Assembly: GCA_038093975.1 (NCBI GenBank)
Contig: JBBPTG010000006.1
Coordinates: forward strand, 1 to 64,000
DNA: 64,000 nucleotides
Direction: 5' to 3'
Source of the DNA: Chalciporus piperatus
Taxonomy: Eukaryota; Basidiomycota; Agaricomycetes; Boletales; Boletaceae
This document shows, in pieces, positions 20,602 to 33,358 of this stretch; the first letter of the stretch is position 1, and each line of letters starts with the position of its first letter. The notes beneath the pieces were generated by a model. That model searched no databases, was not told where the DNA came from, and saw only the letters and a program-made list of their open reading frames with translations. The position numbers and the translations under genes were made by a program.

Positions 20602-21059
20602 ATGGTCTGTAAAAAGTGCGAAACGGTAGGTCTGGTCTCTGTGCAATTTCTATGGTCACCGTTGACCTTCTCGACAGAAACTCTCAAAAATCGCGGCGCC
20701 AGACCCATTCACCTCCACCTCCGCTAGCGTTAAGGAAGGCTCACGGAAGATTGGAGAGAACAAACTTCTAAGTCGTCCTGGTAGCTCGAGGAATAGGTTC
20801 CAGGTATGTTTTCGTCTCATGTGGATTCTCAGTCACTGATGAACTGTCCCAGCCTTATCAAGGCAAATGCAAGGATTGTAAACAGCCAGTCACACAGAAC
20901 AAGGCTAAATATTGTCATGGTTAGATCGCATTTTCCTCTGTTGTCACGAATCCCTGCTGACGCCGCTGGTGATCAGGTTGCGCTTATAAAAAGGGTCTTT
21001 GTTCAATATGTGGCAAGACCATCCTAGACACCACAGGATATGTCATGTCTAGCAAGTAA
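20602..21059 (+). CDS. CRIPT: CRIPT homologue (zinc-binding spliceosome/PDZ-binding protein)
   Basis: Four exons (20602-20625, 20678-20803, 20853-20919, 20977-21059) join in phase to about 99 residues. The product has the family signature: MVCKKCE at the start, KIGENKLL in the middle, then CKDCKQ, KYCHGCAYKKGLCSICGK and ILDTT near the end, giving four CxxC pairs. CRIPT is a small conserved zinc protein. In animals it was first described as a PSD-95 PDZ ligand, and later work places it in the minor spliceosome. The fungal copy lacks a clear PDZ-binding tail, ending SSK. Exon 1 is only 24 bp. Confidence 0.93.
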
Positions 21060-21376
21060 CCCTTGTACATCTGATGTTCCATACCCTTTGTAGCATATCT
21101 TATTGTGTACTTTTTTTCACAGATAATCCGGAATTTGGCTTGGTAAATGCATAAGTACGTTTAGGCCAGGCGTGGTGGTGCAAAATGCTTCAACATTTGC
21201 ATTTCTCCCTTTCGCCCAGACCTCACGGCTCCAAGGATATACGCTGAGTCGCAAAACAAGCTAGTAGTTCATTAGTTGGTATACGTGACAACCAAAAGTA
21301 CATGATATATGATCCAAGATATTGTGTCCGAGCAGTGAGGAATGCCGAAGATAATCCAAACACTGGTATGCTAGAT
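21060..21376. other. convergent 3' intergenic region
   Basis: About 317 bp lie between the CRIPT and DNMT5 stop codons. It is AT-rich with a T-run near 21111; no gene was seen. Confidence 0.5.
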
Positions 21377-24300
21377 CTAGTTCACTTTCTTCTTCCTCCT
21401 TTGTTCATAGATCTCTACATCGATGGTATCCAGCGTCAAAAAGTCCCAAATCTTGACGTGTTTCTCCTGTCCGTACCGCCTCAACCGACCGACCGCTTGA
21501 GTCTCGCAAGCATCGTAAATCTCCTGACTTGGTGCAAGAAGTGGCGAAAGGAAGATAGCATGGTTGGCGGAGGTAAGGTTTGCGCCACTAGCGCTTTCGT
21601 CCATGACGTTTAGGAGAAGTACTCGCTCATCACCGTCGTTCTTCTGATACTTTTCCAGGTTCTTGCTCTTCTGAGACGCGGAGCCACGGATTTCGAGGAA
21701 CTTGATCTTATGCGCCTTGAGAGCGGTTGCAACTTTGGCCATGAGGTCGGGGAACTGGACGAATATCAACACGCGCTCTTTCTTAGGTAGGGTGTTTCTG
21801 CGGCAGTTATCGTGAGTTGTCGCATAGCAGAGTATGACGCAAAACAACGTACTTGATCAAGTCAATCGCCATTTCGAGTTTCTTCCCGAAGTGCTTGCCA
21901 CGCCCATCGCGAGCCTCATCATCGACACCGAGTGTCTCTCCTTTGACAATGTTCAAGACTCGTGCCGCAGCCATACATTTCCCAGAGGCTGCGTAGACGC
22001 ACTCCTCGCGATCTGCGCTCTGCCTGACACAGGTCATACATCCCGTGTGTCCACACGAAGAAAGAACAGCAACTTCGTCCATCGGAACCTCGTCTCTTCC
22101 ACAGCCAGGACAAGAGATCTTCGGTGGCGTTTCTCGCTGTTTTTGGAGGTCACGGACGACGGTGAAGTATCGCCGAGAACGCACTCGTCCGACAAGCTCC
22201 TTGGTCAGCTTGCGGATGTTATGTGTCTGCTCACGGTGGTCCCAGACGAGATCCTTGGTCGCGTTCGACAGGTTCTCGTCTTTTCCTTTTCCCTTGTTCT
22301 TCCAAAAGTTCGCGGCGAGGACAGGGACCGCAGCTTCGTCGAGCAAAGCCTTGACCACGTCCGTCGCTTCATGATCCCCAACACCTTCTAGACGTGTAAC
22401 GCGGGCGTATTCCTGGAACATCGACTCCTCGTTGAGTTTGCCGATCTTCTTTTCGCGCTTGACACCCTTCTTGAGTTCCTCTAGCAACTCATCTTTGCAT
22501 TCGTCTAATTGCCTCGTACGATCCTTGACGATGATCTCGCAGGCTTTCATGGCGTTTTCCTTCTCGCTGCCTTCAGAAGTGTCCAAGTCGAAGTGAGAGC
22601 AGCGTTTCAGAAGCGCTTCCTCAGCAGTTCTAACAATAACCACCCAATAACCATCAACGTAAATTCGAGGTCAGAATTCTTGATACGTACTTGCTTTCGC
22701 CGAGGGCGTTGTTCAATCGCTTCTCTCGGTCACTCTCGGTCTTCTTGGTCCGCTTGATAGTCATGTCCAGAGCGCGCAAGTGATGTTCTAGTTCTAGGTA
22801 GATGGCGCGTTCTGCAGCTGGAAGAATGACTTTTTGTATCTCGAACGTGCAGGGAATTTCATCAATCTCAGCGATATTCTACAAACGAGATGAGTTGACG
22901 ACCTTAAGGAGGGGGAAAATACAAACCTGACGAACAAAGGTATCAAGGAAAACTTGACCAAGAGCATAGCGATGGGCATGCCATTCTTGAGTATGCACTT
23001 CGCGGAAGGAGTGGAAAGCTTCCACCTCTGAGAGAGCTGTTAGTCGGAACCAAGTGACACTAGTACGAAAAACGAACTCGTTTGTTCCCTGATGCGCTTC
23101 TTGATCATCGCTGACTGACCCTCGCCATCATCATCGATACCTAGGTGAAGGCTCAAGTGGGCAGCGATAGTTTTGACGGCGCCGAAATCGTGGATCGGTG
23201 GAGTACCAGACAACACCCATCGACGATCAGCCGTCAGCTTCGTGACCATGACGTGCACCTTTCCGGTCAGATATGTGTATTCGTCGACGACAGCGCGAGA
23301 AAAGTCGAAGATCTCCAAAGGAGGCGACCGCATCTGCGTCCAATCCCTCCTCACCTCAACGGATTCGAGGTGCCAAGGATCCGTGTCTTCTCGACGTTTC
23401 TGCTTCTTGGCAGGTGCGTCTTTGGTGCTCGCAGCCTTTCTCTTCTTTCCGTTTGACTTTTCGGAAGTCGGTGATGATGGTGGCTCGTCGACATCCATGC
23501 TATCATCGTCGGATTTCGAGGAGTTCGACGCTTTGCCCTTTCCCTTGGCCTTGCTGCTGGAGGCTTTGGCGTTGGATTTGCCTTTCCGCGGCTTCTCCTC
23601 TTCAGACTCTTCGTCAGACGCTCCACCGGTCGAAGTCTCGTCCTCGGTCGTTGGGGGAGGGGTGGGTTTGCCACGAGAGATCTTCGACTTCTTGACACCA
23701 GGAAGCTCGTCCTCGTCATCACTGACGACAAATTCTTCCTCCGGCTCATCCGCTGCGCCCTTGTCCTCATAATCACTTGCATCGTCACCCGCTTCATCGT
23801 CGTCAGAGTCAATGACAATGACTTTCGGGGCGTTCTTGCGCTTGGGTCTGGCAACAGCGACAGCATCTTCTGCGTCCGATGTGTCGTCTGTCTCTTCAGC
23901 CTTGCGCTTCTTGGAATTCGAACCGAGGACAACTTCAGGCGTTTTGCCAGACGGGGTGGGTTTGGCCGGGAAACTCTCTTTCTGGATAGGCTTGGTCTTG
24001 GCTTTCGCATCTTGGTCCTTGTTCTCAGCAGCAGCGGCGTAAGACTTGCCCTTGAGGCGTTTGGATGTCACGAAGAACTCGGCCTCGAGTTCTTCCTCTG
24101 CGAATAGAGTCGTCAGTCTTGACAACAACTCCGCTTGGGGCGATTAACGGTGGCTTACCTCGTCTGCGCGCCTCGCGTATGGCTTTCATGACGCTATTGG
24201 GACCTTCATTTTTGAGGCTTTCCACCTGCTTCTTAAGGGCTTCCAAGCATATTTCGAGCCGAGCATTAAAGTATCGACCATCCTGAGAAGGGAGGGTTCC

Positions 24301-27300
24301 ACCCGCCGCGAATGACTCGAGGTTGGCCAGGTACACGTTACTCTGGAACAAATTGGAAGCAACGATGATGAGATCCGCTTCCTGAACCTTCTTGATAGTC
24401 AAAGAGTTGATCTGCGCGGCCGTAGAGATGACCTCCACTTTCTTAAAGCGCTTCGGTGCGAACTTTTGGGATTCCGACTTCCATTGAAGGGTGAGATGGG
24501 GTGGAACGATGACGAGCGTAGCTTTGACGGGGATCTTGCCGAAGACGTCTTCCTTTTCCTTTTGCTCAAACTGCTTTTTGACTCGGCCGTAGGAGCAATC
24601 GATGAGACCGAGGGTGATGGCGGTCTTACCGTAACCGACTTGGTCGGCGAGCACTCCACCTCTGATCTTGATAGGTCGCTGCGCCCGAGCCTCAGCACGC
24701 CAACCCAAAGGCTCAAGAATAGCTTCTGAAATCTCCTCCTCGACGAACGGAGGAGCGTCGATGTTTTCACGCTCGAGCATCCAGGTCAGAGAACGCAATT
24801 GCTCCGGGCGAAGGTCAAGCCGGAAATTGGGCGGCTGATTGTGTTCTTTGTCCGACCTGTTACTCTCGAGTGTGAAGGGCCGGCGTGGAATTTTTACAGC
24901 GGGGGTAAAGTCAGCGTCTAGACGCCATGAAAGGGTAGGTGGTTCTGGGCGGTTTTCAGAAGGGAGCCGAGACAGAGCGCGATGAAGCAGTGAGGCAATG
25001 TTGAGGCCTACTTTCACCACGCCGACGTTGTTCTCGAAACGAAGTTGGGTGACGAATGGGCTAGGGCGAAGCTTGAGATCACGTTCGTATTGACCAGCTT
25101 CTTGGGAATCCTCGATGGCAACAATTTTCTTTCCGGTCTTGCTCCACTTGATAGTAGGTGGCGTCGGGGCACAGCGCTGGCAGTGGCATAGTCCTTCTGA
25201 AATTTCGACAGGCTGCCACTTGTCTAAACGGTCGTCGACGTGCCGAATGCGTTCCAGTAGCCAAGCCAGTGAGCGGAATGTAGCGCGCTCCTGGAGCTTG
25301 TCGACTTCTCTCCATGCTTGTCGCGGCCACTCAGGACCAGCATCCTCGGCAAGAGGGACAGTGCAAGACAGTAGCGCAACGGCTCTTGCGCAGGATTCTG
25401 TGTCGACGCCTACAGTCAGAGAACCCTGTGGAACAGCGAAATGTGCGCCAGAGGGCTGTGAAGGCTACGACAAACAGTGTATGAGACCACGCGCAGGATA
25501 CACGAATCATAAACCTACCTTCAACGAAACTTCATTCGAAGACGCCCAGAGCACGGGTATGTGACACGCGACGGATTGATCCCCCTGGATGTCCGACTGC
25601 CTCCAAGAACCGGCCAGTTTGCAGACGATTGGTCTGAACTCGCCATAATCGTATCTTCGGATGGCAGTCGTAAATACGAACGCGTCGTCTTTAGGGTCAC
25701 CGCACCGCGTTGGGTCGAGCATCATGAACAACGGTGGCCGTTCAAGGTCGTCGGAAATGGGCTCTCGCTTGTGAAGCGCTCCGCAGGCTGTACCGCACTT
25801 GTCCAAGAGAGCATATGTCCCCGAAATGTCGCGGTCAAGTAGGGATACCTTGTCCGAAGGTACCGTGATCTTCAGTTGTGAATGGACACGAGCCTCCCTG
25901 AATTCTTCGTCCAGCAAACCAAGCCGTGACCCCCAGGAAGGTACGAGCGTCCCCTCCCCGGTGACGGTTATACTGATCTCGCTGTTGTGAGGCAAGGCGA
26001 ATTGCCAGGTACCCTGCAACAAGTCACCCTCGCATTTGAATCTAGCGACGGGGAGCTGGAGGAGACGACGAATCTCTGCATTCGCAGGCTCGCTCTCCAA
26101 AGGTATTGCGTATAACCGCCACTCCGTCTGCTTGGGATCGAGGTACAACTCGAGCGAAGCTGATGGGGACTGGTAGACGGCAGACCAAAGCTCTTGTCTC
26201 TTGAGCTCGACGAAGCGGAGTTCCGAGCCAGTGGCTCTAAGAACCGCAGAACGCCAAGCGACCCAACGTTTCTCGGGTATGGTTACGCCGGAAGCGGATT
26301 TGAGGTTGTCGAGTAGCTCTTCGGTGGTGCCATTGACTGACAAACACATTGGGAGGATGGACTTCAGCTTCCTGATGAAGGCTCCGGATTGAATTCGAGG
26401 GACTGTCTGCACGTCGAGGGGCTCGAAGTTGTGTTCTGGACGTCCTGCACACTTCTTGCAGGAAGAGGAACCGCAATCCTTGCAACGGAGTAGCTCCCTC
26501 TGGGTGATATCCTTTCGACCTTCACATAGACAAAGCCGAACGCTTCGAGTCGCATGGTCAAGCACGTCCTTCACCGAGTCCATCTTCATCGCTGACAGAT
26601 CCAAAGGTCTTTCGGCCAACTGCTCGAGCCCACAAATTCGGTCCTCCACAGAAATAAACGGGGCAGAGTCGACATCCATGACATCGGCCTGAGACGGAGA
26701 CGGAGACTCCACCCCATCGAGCTTCTTCATCTCGTACGTCTCTTTATCATCTCCCGCCTTCAGAAGCTTCTTGCCGACGACTAGCGCGGCAAGTATACAA
26801 GCGCCAACGACTGTTGAAGACATGGCGTTCCCAGCGAGATCAGCAAGCTCATCCTGGCTTTCTCGCGTTAGGAGTAGCTTGTCCACAGGGAGACCCTGCA
26901 TGGCAAGTGCCTCGACCCCAACCATAGGGCCACCACGGTTGGCAATGTAGGGAATCATGGACGGCGTGAGGCAGGGACAAATGCCTGACTTGCTCGAGCC
27001 GGTTGAACGGTCGACGTTTTGTGAAAGATTCCAGACGAGGCTAGGAACGTCAGCACGGGCTACGATCGACAAGGAACCTACTCACGTCTTATACGAGGGA
27101 TCGACGCCAATTTTCGCAGAACGGAGGAGACTGATGTCCATCAAATCCCAGACACGCTCCACTTGACGCACTCCCCAATCTTGCCAAGCGAAATCAGGCA
27201 TACGACAAGTACCACCTTACATCCATAAGGTTGAGTGCATGGTTCGAGATATACCACGAGACGCTCACCTTCTTCCCAGTTGGTCAAGGGACGTTTCGGG

Positions 27301-28460
27301 CCCAGGGCCTCCTCCAACCTAGCACGCGCATGTCTGGACTCGCACCGCGTCCAGTCAGTCCGTCCAGCTCTCGATTCGGACACGCCGCTATCTTGAACGA
27401 GCTTCTCTCTTGCCTGGTGTATGCGCACGTCGTCCGATGGAAGAAGGAACGCGTCCAGGGTGGATGATGCCGGTCTCTTCAACTTTTTGGTAACCCATTC
27501 CTTCCACTCTGCCGGCATCTGTGACCCCTTCTTGTCGACAGCAAGCAAATAAACGCGCGTACGCGTGTGCGGGATATAGTACTGTTTCGTGTCCACTCGA
27601 ATGAACTCGGCACTGTAGTTCTGTCTGTGGAAAAAGTCCTTGACTCGATCCCATGGCGCAGAACAGACGTTCTCGAGAATGACCAACGGTGGACGATGAT
27701 TGGCAACCCAGGACATCATCCCGTGGAACGTCCGACCGGACTCTCCTCCTCCGTCGATGCCTTTTTTCTCATTGTTAAGATTGGAGTAGTCGACACATGA
27801 CGTGCCTGCGACGAGTAGGTCCACATCGCCTGGGACAGGGGCCAATGCACCATACGCGGTCGTACTTGGGGAGAGGGTCAACGGACAGCCCATAATATTC
27901 AGAAGGGGGACGCACGCTTCGCTATCTCCCAGCTCACACACATCACGGAATAGAAGGGGTGGTTTGAAGTTGCGCTCGATGTACGCTTGCTTGAACGGCT
28001 CTATTTCACACGAGAACACGTGTTCAAACTCCAACTCGACAGCATAGTGCTCCTTGATAGCCTGACAAATGAGTTCTAGAGCAAGTAGAGGAGACTCCGT
28101 GCCGGAACACATGGTCGCGACGCGAAGCTTTCTGCCTTTGACCCGCTCCGCGACGCCCTTGATCTGGGATATATTCGAAACGAGGTCGGAAAACATGGCA
28201 GGGATGTGGTGAAGAGGGGGAAGACTCGAGGATTCTATCTTTCCATCTGTCTTGGAAGACTGCGCCGGGGTATCACCTTCGTCTGAAGCTTCTAGGTCGT
28301 CATCGACTTCAGGCTCCTCTTCAGCGGCAGATTCGTCGTCAGTTTTCTTGGCTGTCTTGCCCGCTTTCTTGGTCGCAGGCCCTGTGGGTTTCTTGTCACC
28401 TCCTCCATAGAATGAAGTGATGGATTTCTGACCCTTGGCGATGGAAGTTGCCTTGGGCAT
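21377..28460 (-). CDS. DNMT5: DNMT5: DNA cytosine-5 methyltransferase with RING and SNF2 ATPase domains
   Basis: This single large gene has many short introns and encodes roughly 2,100-2,200 residues. From the ATG at 28460 (context CACCATGC) the order is as follows. First, a disordered N-terminus with a PCNA-box-like QKSITSFY at residues 11-18. Second, the methyltransferase with motif I VATMCSGTESP, catalytic motif IV TSCVDYSN, motif VI LENV, motif VIII RTRVYLL and motif X LAGNAMSSTVV. Third, a Cys-rich segment (CKDCGSSSCKKC). Fourth, SNF2 lobe 1 with Walker A DQVGYGKT, the DExx box VVDEYTY and WVLSGTPP. Fifth, a RING (CPGC ... CGH ... CMTC). Sixth, lobe 2 ending QAVGRLRRYGQ. DNMT5 is known in Cryptococcus as an ATP-dependent maintenance methyltransferase. 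No N-terminal chromodomain is visible here. About 230 acidic and lysine-rich residues interrupt SNF2 lobe 1. Confidence 0.95.
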
Positions 28461-28779
28461 GGTGGAGTTGAAGTGAAATGTCAATAATGTCAGCTAGACG
28501 CGTTTCTGTTATTTGAGTCACGGTCGCGCTCGGTCACACGTGCCAAACAATTCGCAACTTACTTAGTCACGCCATGTCCTCCCCGACGGTAAGCTTAGAA
28601 ATCGTACGACATCGTGGGGAGAATATCGACACGAGCGTAAGTAGATTAGAAATCATTCCATGCAGGCGATTTAAAAGTAGGTGTATTCCATGAGACGTGG
28701 CGAACATACATGTGCACAAAGCAAATGTAATTAATAATCCAGTCAAAGAACGAAGAATCCAAACCTCCAAATCAACTAC
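28461..28779. other. intergenic region, DNMT5 promoter and MPE1 3' end
   Basis: This 319-bp region lies upstream of DNMT5 and downstream of the Mpe1-like gene, both on minus. No TATA box or gene was recognised. Confidence 0.5.
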
Positions 28780-30867
28780 TCATTCCCAGTAACGTGGAAC
28801 CTTACTATCGTTTTCCCCACCAACCTCCAGAAAATCCGACGGACGCTCCCGTTTCTGATTTCGGCGCCGGTTATTGAGCGGCAATCGCTGATACGCCGAG
28901 TCCTGACCGGCAGGCTGTTGAGTCGTGTACTGCGCTGACCATTGCGCATCTGGTTGTTGGTATCCCGGCATACCATAACCCATGACATGAGCACTGCCTT
29001 GCATCTGTTGTTGTTGCTGTTGTTGCTGCTGTTGCTGCTGCTGGATGGTACTTGCGACTGCGAGAGTCGCAGCGAGGGCTTGAGCCTGTTGGAGCTGCAT
29101 CTGAAGTTCGTGGTACTTCATCTCCGAAGTCTGCCTCACGTGGACGGGTAATGAGGTATTTTGCATCACTATGGATAGCTGGTTGATCTGCGCCTGGAGC
29201 TGGGGGATGCTGTCGACGATCATTTGGGAAACGTCCATCCCAGATTGCTGATCGGAGTAGATGTCATCCATAGCGGAAATGTCCCCCTGAAGTGCCTATG
29301 AAAGGTCATCAGCAATATGATCGCAAAAGTCAACATGGATACTAAATTACCTGTTCGCCATTAACTGCGCCGGCAAGCATTGAAGCCTCTTCATCCGCCT
29401 CCTTTCTACTTTGCTCAATCACCCTGTCAATGTGATCCACAACTTTCGTTCGCATAGGTTTATCCATCACCAGCTTGTCAAGAGACGGGATTCTCTTGCC
29501 ACATTTTGGACAATTAAAGTCTCGCTCAAGAAGCTGTGTTTGGATACATTCCTCGCAGTACGTGGCTCCACAACACGGCGTTTTCACGGCATCACGGAAA
29601 AGTTTGTTGTCTATTGGACATGCGAGTGCAGGGTCTGTCGGAGGTCGATCTCGAACGTCTGCTGCGGACAGGCCTTTCGATCGGGATACTTGCTTTTGCC
29701 AAGATGCCCTGTTAAAATGAGTAATCATCTTCTGGAAGATAAGGTAGCATCACTTACATATCGGGTTGCGCGACAACGTAACCACCCTCGGGGGTGACCA
29801 TGACTCCTTGAGCGATCTCACCCTTGTTGGGATTCTCCACAGCCTTGAGGAAGCTGCGTGGAATACCCGTTGTTCGTTTAATCCGAGGCTTGTTGTCAAA
29901 TTCTCGGTCGCTATTCGTCGGACAATCTTGGATCCAGTGTCCTTGAGAAACATTATGAGTCGACATCGACACAACAACGATCTAGAACTCACCTTTCTGT
30001 CCACACCGATAACAGACATACGAAGGTGGTAAAGGACGATCAGGGGCATGGGACTGGTGCGAAACGAATGGCTTGCCACCGCGGCCGAATGACGTCCCTC
30101 GAGGATTATTATATATTCGAACAGCACTGTTTCGATCGCGGGGTAAAACAGAAAACATTTTATGAGACTTCATTCTACTACAAAATGCAGGACCGCGTAA
30201 GCGAGACACCAACTGAGACATCTTTTCCTGGGTTTCCTCCCAGTTGGCCGTTTGGGCTTGAAACATAGCTGCCATCGCAGCAGCTTCGTCGTCCTTCGTG
30301 ACCGAGTTCTTGGGAATTCTGGACATGGTGCTTGACTGTGAGAATGTTAAGACTCGCGAACTCGCGAGCGGTGGTGTCATCGTAGAACAATTACGCACAA
30401 AAGCTGGGGGCTTCGAAGTTACTGGTTCTTCTTTCACGTCGAAACGTTTGGACATTGCACCCTTGTACCAAGAGGTACTGCCACCACCTGATCTCTGCAC
30501 AGGCTCAGAAGTGGGAAGAGCGGCACTACCATTGCTTGCAGCGTTGGACATGGCTGCTTTGCCCTTTCCTGGACGCTGAGCGGGCATACGCTTCACAATG
30601 ACAGAGGACGAGCGAGGAATGATTTGGGAGTCATCCGTGTACTCTGAATGCACGCATTAGACACCGAAAGCAAAAGACTGTTGCAGTGGACTCACCTTGA
30701 TTGGTGGACTTGTCATAGACATAGAGATCGAAGTCGTTCGCCTTACCGAGGTTGTTAGCCAGAATGATTTCTGTTTTCAAGTCAAACACAGAGATTCCGG
30801 TGCCATCAAAAGACACGCGAGAGTCCTCCCTCTGGGACTTAAATTTGTAGTACACAGAAGAGGACAT
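28780..30867 (-). CDS. MPE1: Mpe1/RBBP6-type cleavage and polyadenylation factor subunit
   Basis: The ATG at 30867 begins a DWNN ubiquitin-like domain (VYYKFKSQRED, FDLKTEII, DLYVYDKSTNQEYTDD across the first intron). A low-complexity linker follows. Then comes a CCHC zinc knuckle (CYRCGQKGHWIQDC, split by an intron), and a RING/U-box (CPIDNKLFRDAVKTPCC ... CEECI ... NCPKCGK). This domain order defines Mpe1, a subunit of the nuclear pre-mRNA cleavage and polyadenylation complex that binds the nascent poly(A) site. The C-terminus has a glutamine tract from a CAG/CAA repeat (about 28999-29043), a Gln/Tyr/Gly-rich stretch and a basic RRRNQKRERP motif. It ends at 28780. Confidence 0.93.
28999..29043 (-). 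repeat. CAG/CAA trinucleotide repeat coding poly-Gln
   Basis: A run of TTG/CTG triplets on plus encodes about 13 consecutive glutamines on minus in the C-terminal part of the Mpe1 homologue. The mixture of CAG and CAA codons lowers slippage. Confidence 0.85.
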
Positions 30868-31141
30868 GGGTGGCAGCTGTGAAAATAGAGAGAATCCTGC
30901 ACAACGGAACGGATGAAACCACTATAATTCGTCCTACAGAACAGGTGGGTCACCGGTCAAAGTTGGTCGTCGTGGTCGTTGTCGCGAACGATGTGTCAGC
31001 GACTTCAGCGCCGAGATCAAGTGCTCGATTGGAGCGGCGCTTAGATTTAAGCTCAGCGATACTGTCATTTCCAGCATATACGCTTAAATTGAAAACCGTT
31101 CGACTTTTTTCAAGCGAGCAGCTTGTTCGACCTCGTCAAGG

Positions 31142-33011
31142 ATGGCGCAGTCATATGGCAGCACGGACAACGTCCTACGCCAACGCAGCGTCGACGTGCA
31201 GCCAGCATCAACCTCTACCGGGGCTGCGAATACGACCGACGAAGGTCGCAAAGTCGACCAACTCTTGGACCAGCACCAAACGTGAGTTCTACGTGTCTTA
31301 GTATAACGAACATTGGTTGAAAATATTTGGCCACCAGGTATGAGTTTGGTGGTCCATGGGGTGTCACGGCCATGATGATTGGTTTCCCCATTCTCATGTA
31401 CTACTTGTGGATATGCCTCTGGTTCTATGACGGTAAACTTGTCATTCCTACCTCAACAGACGACATTGTCCCCTTCCTTCACAGGATGTGGGCTCATGTT
31501 CGCGACGTCAGTATTTCTCGGGCTAATGAGAATCATTCCTCTCACTCATTTTGTATATCCAGGACGCTAGCCCGAACCTGTATGCGTGGAAGGTTTACAG
31601 CGGTCTTATCTTCTTCCAACTCTTCCTGGCTTGGGTCGTTCCCGGTTACCAGCAGGAAGGCCTTCCCGTCCCATCGCTCGGCTACAAGACCTTGATGTAT
31701 AACTGCAATGCCCTAGGTTCCATCTATATCACGATGATTACCGCTGCGGTACTTCATTACTATCACATTTTCCGACTCACCGAAATCATTGACAACTACG
31801 GACACATCATGTCTGTTGCAATCATCTACGGCTTCGCGGTCTCCTTTGGGGTTTATTTCATCACTGTCGCAACCGGTAATGAAATGCGGATGTCTGGAAG
31901 TTTCATCTATGATGTCTTCATGGGTGCTTGCTTGAACCCTCGTCTCGGGCCCGTTGACCTCAAGATGTGGGCCGAGGTTCGTATTCCCTGGGTCATCGTC
32001 TTCTTTTTGGCAGTTTCTGGTGGTTGCCATCAATACGAAACATACGGATATGTCACACCTGTGAGTTAAACCCTCCTTGGTAACATGGATTATTGACGAT
32101 GTTTGTCTAGAACATGGCGTTCATGATTCTCGCCACGTGGTTCTATCTCAATGCTTGGTGTGTGATCTCGTCTCTGTTTGTAGATATGCCAATAATTGGA
32201 TTTGCAGTGGAAAAGGAGAGGAATGCATTCCCCAAACTTGGGATATGTACCACGAGAAGTGGGGTTTCATGGTCATCTTCTGGAACTTCGCTGGTGTCCC
32301 ATTCGTATGTCCTTGCAATTTCACAAGTCCATTCCGGTATTGATGACGCTTTCAGACATATGTCTACTCCGTTGTCTACATGGCTTCGCACGACCCTTCC
32401 AAGTACCAATTCTCCACTCCGGTCTATGTCTTGCTCTTCGGTACGCTTCTGACTGCATACTACATGTGAGATCCCTTTCGCTGTTCAGAAGCTGCCTGAC
32501 TGACACTGACTTTGCGATCTGCAGCTGGGACACCTCCATGTCACAGAAGAGCCGTTTCAAGATGCAGACTCAGGGTATCACCACCTACCGCAAGACCTTC
32601 CCCCAATTGCCTTGGGGTACACTCAAAAACCCCGAGTATATCCAGACCGCCCATGGGTAAGCGCAGGCTTTCTTTGGATTGATTTGCTTGTCTGACGCGC
32701 GTGTCCAGCAACCGCCTTTTGATCAGTGGTTGGTGGAGATTTTCCCGTAAACCTGTATGTCTTTGTTGCTTCCATCATACATTCGCGCTGACATTTCGCA
32801 GAATTATGTTGCCGACTGGACCATGGCCTTCTGCTGGGGTGCTGTCATTGGTGGCGCATCCATCATTCCCTACTTCTACTCCGTATTCTTCATTACGGTC
32901 CTCATTCACCGCTGCGGTCGTGACTTTGAACGCTGCTCGATCAAGTACGGAAAAGATTGGGAACGCTACTGTTCCATCGTGAAATACAAGTTCATCCCAG
33001 GAGTCTACTAG
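31142..33011 (+). CDS. ERG4: ERG4, delta(24(24(1)))-sterol reductase
   Basis: Eight introns are visible; the first, at 31282-31337, joins DQHQT to YEFGGPWG. The product is a polytopic membrane protein of the ERG4/ERG24 sterol reductase family that carries out the last step of ergosterol synthesis in the ER, reduction of the C24(28) double bond with NADPH. Family marks include [14 protein letters not shown], the [18 protein letters not shown] region, [19 protein letters not shown] and the C-terminal [20 protein letters not shown] segment, ending KYKFIPGVY. The N-terminal 45 residues are soluble and Ser/Thr-rich. The ATG at 31142 (AGGATGGCG) is the first in frame. The gene is divergent from the Mpe1 homologue, with a 274-bp shared promoter. 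Confidence 0.95.
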
Positions 33012-33358
33012 ATCTTACTATTAATTTATACCACGTCAATAATACCCTTCTTATTGTATATTGCTTCGGAGAAACCTGGATTATTTGCACACAAGTAGCT
33101 GCGTGCGATGAACTTCTGGGGTTACACTGACGTGGCTAGTGGACTACTAGAGAAGTATAGTACTGGTGAAATCAGCTTGAAAAGTGCCGGAGCTTTCCAG
33201 TGTTATTTATCCAAGTTCTCACCACTTGAGACTGTCTTGTCAGAACCCTCGTCAAGCGACTCCGTCTCGCTTGACCTACAAGTCTCCAGACCCTCCGCCG
33301 GTATCATCGTTTCTCCATCTCTCCTGTCGTGCGAGGGCCCACCCTACGACGGTACACG

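Noticed and set aside
22045..24770. Several plus-strand frames across DNMT5
   Set aside because: They mirror conserved DNMT5 exons, are Ser/Arg-rich by codon complement and show no domain.
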